Translations under genes and position numbers: made by a program
Notes under the pieces: model-generated
Databases searched by the model: none
Seen by the model: the letters and a program-made list of their open reading frames with translations, nothing else
Told to the model about the DNA's origin: nothing
Part shown: in pieces, positions 63,063 through 64,000 of the stretch
Numbering within the stretch: position 1 is the stretch's first letter
Layout: every line of letters begins with the position of its first letter
Source of the DNA: Modestobacter versicolor
GTDB taxonomy: Bacteria; Actinomycetota; Actinomycetes; Mycobacteriales; Geodermatophilaceae
DNA length: 64,000 nt
Assembly: GCF_014195485.1 (NCBI RefSeq)
Contig: NZ_JACIBU010000001.1
Coordinates: 4,030,001-4,094,000, forward strand
Direction of reading: 5' to 3'

Positions 63063-63833
63063 ATGAAGAACCTCGACGTCGCCGCTGTCGTCACCGGAGG
63101 GGCCTCCGGCCTCGGCGAGGCCACCACCCGCACGCTCACCGCCGCCGGGGTGGCGGTCACGGTCCTGGACCTGGCCGAGGAGCGCGGTGCCGCCCTCGCC
63201 GCGGAGCTGGGCGGGCACACGACGTTCGTGCGCACCGACGTCACCGACGAGGCATCGGTGCAGGCGGCCCTCGAGGACGCCACGGGCAAGGACCGGCCGC
63301 TGCGGATCGCCGTCAACTGCGCCGGCATCGGCTACGCGGCCCGGGTGCTCGGCCGCGACGGCAGCCCGCACGAGCTGGGCGCCTTCACCCGCACGGTCAC
63401 CGTCAACCTGGTCGGCACCTTCAACGTGCTGCGGCTGGCGGCCGCGGCGATGGCCCGCACCGAGCCCGACGAGGACGGCGAGCGGGGCGTCGTGGTCAAC
63501 ACCGCCTCGATCGCGGCCTACGACGGCCAGATCGGCCAGATCGCCTACGCCGCGTCCAAGGGCGGCATCGTCGGGCTGACCCTGCCCGCGGCGCGCGACC
63601 TCTCCTCGGTCGGCGTGCGGGTGTGCACGATCGCCCCGGGGCTGGTCGACACCCCGCTGCTGGCGTCGCTGCCCGAGGAGGCGCGGGTCTCGCTGGCGGC
63701 CGGCATCCCGTTCCCCAAGCGGCTGGGCCGGCCCGAGGACTTCGCCGAGCTGGCGCTGGACATCGTCCGGCACGGCTACCTGAACGGTGAGGTGATCCGG
63801 ATGGACGGGGCGCTGCGGATGGCACCGCGCTGA
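63063..63833 (+). CDS. SDR oxidoreductase (3-hydroxyacyl-CoA dehydrogenase type)
   Basis: The 256-residue classical SDR has [30 protein letters not shown], and active-site serine and YxxxK in [23 protein letters not shown]. The tail [32 protein letters not shown] resembles type-2 3-hydroxyacyl-CoA dehydrogenases (HSD17B10-like) used in branched-chain acyl-CoA breakdown. That would fit the propionyl-CoA genes in the window, though the true substrate is uncertain. Confidence 0.88.
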   Translation: MKNLDVAAVVTGGASGLGEATTRTLTAAGVAVTVLDLAEERGAALAAELGGHTTFVRTDVTDEASVQAALEDATGKDRPLRIAVNCAGIGYAARVLGRDGSPHELGAFTRTVTVNLVGTFNVLRLAAAAMARTEPDEDGERGVVVNTASIAAYDGQIGQIAYAASKGGIVGLTLPAARDLSSVGVRVCTIAPGLVDTPLLASLPEEARVSLAAGIPFPKRLGRPEDFAELALDIVRHGYLNGEVIRMDGALRMAPR

Positions 63834-63853
63834 ACCCTGGCACCATCGGGGGC

Positions 63854-64000
63854 GTGGCTGTGGGGGAGCACGTGCTGGCCGTCGAAGCACCGGCGTACGA
63901 GCAGGTCTGGACGCCGGGCTGGCCGGTCGACGTCCGCCGGGTGCTCTCCCGCGACCGCCGGGGCACCGGCGACCCGACGGTGCGGTTCGCCGAGAGCGGC
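63854..64000 (+). CDS. probable DNA-3-methyladenine glycosylase 2 family protein (5' part)
   Basis: The first 49 codons (GTG start) run off the window end. The segment YEQVWTPGWPVDVRRVLSRDRRGTGDPTVRF resembles the N terminus of actinobacterial AlkA-like DNA glycosylases (W-x-PG-P-D-x-R-x-L, then RG-GDPT). The catalytic domain lies outside the window, so the call rests on this short match only. Confidence 0.55.
   Translation, partial: MAVGEHVLAVEAPAYEQVWTPGWPVDVRRVLSRDRRGTGDPTVRFAESG

Overview
The window is very GC-rich DNA with dense gene packing, many 4-nt ATGA/GTGA stop-start overlaps, frequent GTG starts, and start codons preceded at 6-8 nt by a lone TAnnnT hexamer (leaderless genes). With the MutAB/MeaB, AccA-AccD-AccE, LCP, TIGR03089 and WbbL-like/ManC genes this points to an actinobacterium. 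The style of the secreted repeat proteins suggests Geodermatophilaceae (Geodermatophilus/Blastococcus/Modestobacter); the phylum is close to certain, the family is my inference. No rRNA, tRNA, CRISPR array, insertion sequence or phage gene was seen, and no gene-free stretch exceeds about 225 bases.

Layout. 1-7.6 kb: end of an M20 peptidase gene, the methylmalonyl-CoA mutase operon (mutA, mutB, meaB), then a DUF559/AbiEi-like gene bracketed by two copies of a 70-bp palindromic-ended element, and a gamma-glutamylcyclotransferase gene. 7.7-14.2 kb: an NAD(P)H-quinone dehydrogenase, a secreted zinc metalloprotease with four C-terminal repeats, and a repeat-only secreted protein gene broken by two frameshifts. 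14.2-24.1 kb: acyl-CoA carboxylase operon (accD-accE-maf-accA) divergent from birA, a PH-domain membrane protein, and sbcD-sbcC. 24.1-29.4 kb: GT2 plus GtrA flippase-like pair, a DUF2142 membrane protein, purK-purE. 29.4-35.4 kb: acyl-CoA dehydrogenase, DUF1028 protein, two-subunit 3-oxoacid CoA-transferase, TIGR03089 protein, LCP glycan ligase. 35.6-62 kb: a cell-surface glycan locus (rmlB, rmlD, rmlA, a WbbL-like rhamnosyltransferase, manC, several GT4/GT2 enzymes, Wzm/Wzt exporter, a coiled-coil methyltransferase, an acyltransferase) interleaved with secreted enzymes. 63-64 kb: an SDR dehydrogenase and the start of a probable DNA-3-methyladenine glycosylase gene.

Main theme. Five genes in this window encode secreted proteins ending in (or made of) a roughly 100-105-residue module with the signature GWALDPD ... 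HVYVDG ... RPDV-AA-PGAG-AHGF ... VC-YAIN ... LGCR. At least 21 copies are present, attached to different enzymes: an HExxHxxGxxH protease, a zinc amidase, a lysozyme/transglycosylase-like domain, a class-A beta-lactamase-like domain, and one repeat-only protein. Two of these genes have well-matched sigma28 (FliA/WhiG)-type promoters with identical TCAA-N16-G(C/T)CGAT geometry, and two are translationally coupled to a small membrane-anchored or lipoprotein partner. Their position in and around a glycan export and LCP attachment locus suggests a shared surface-targeting module for cell-wall enzymes. The sequence pattern is direct observation; the binding role is inference.
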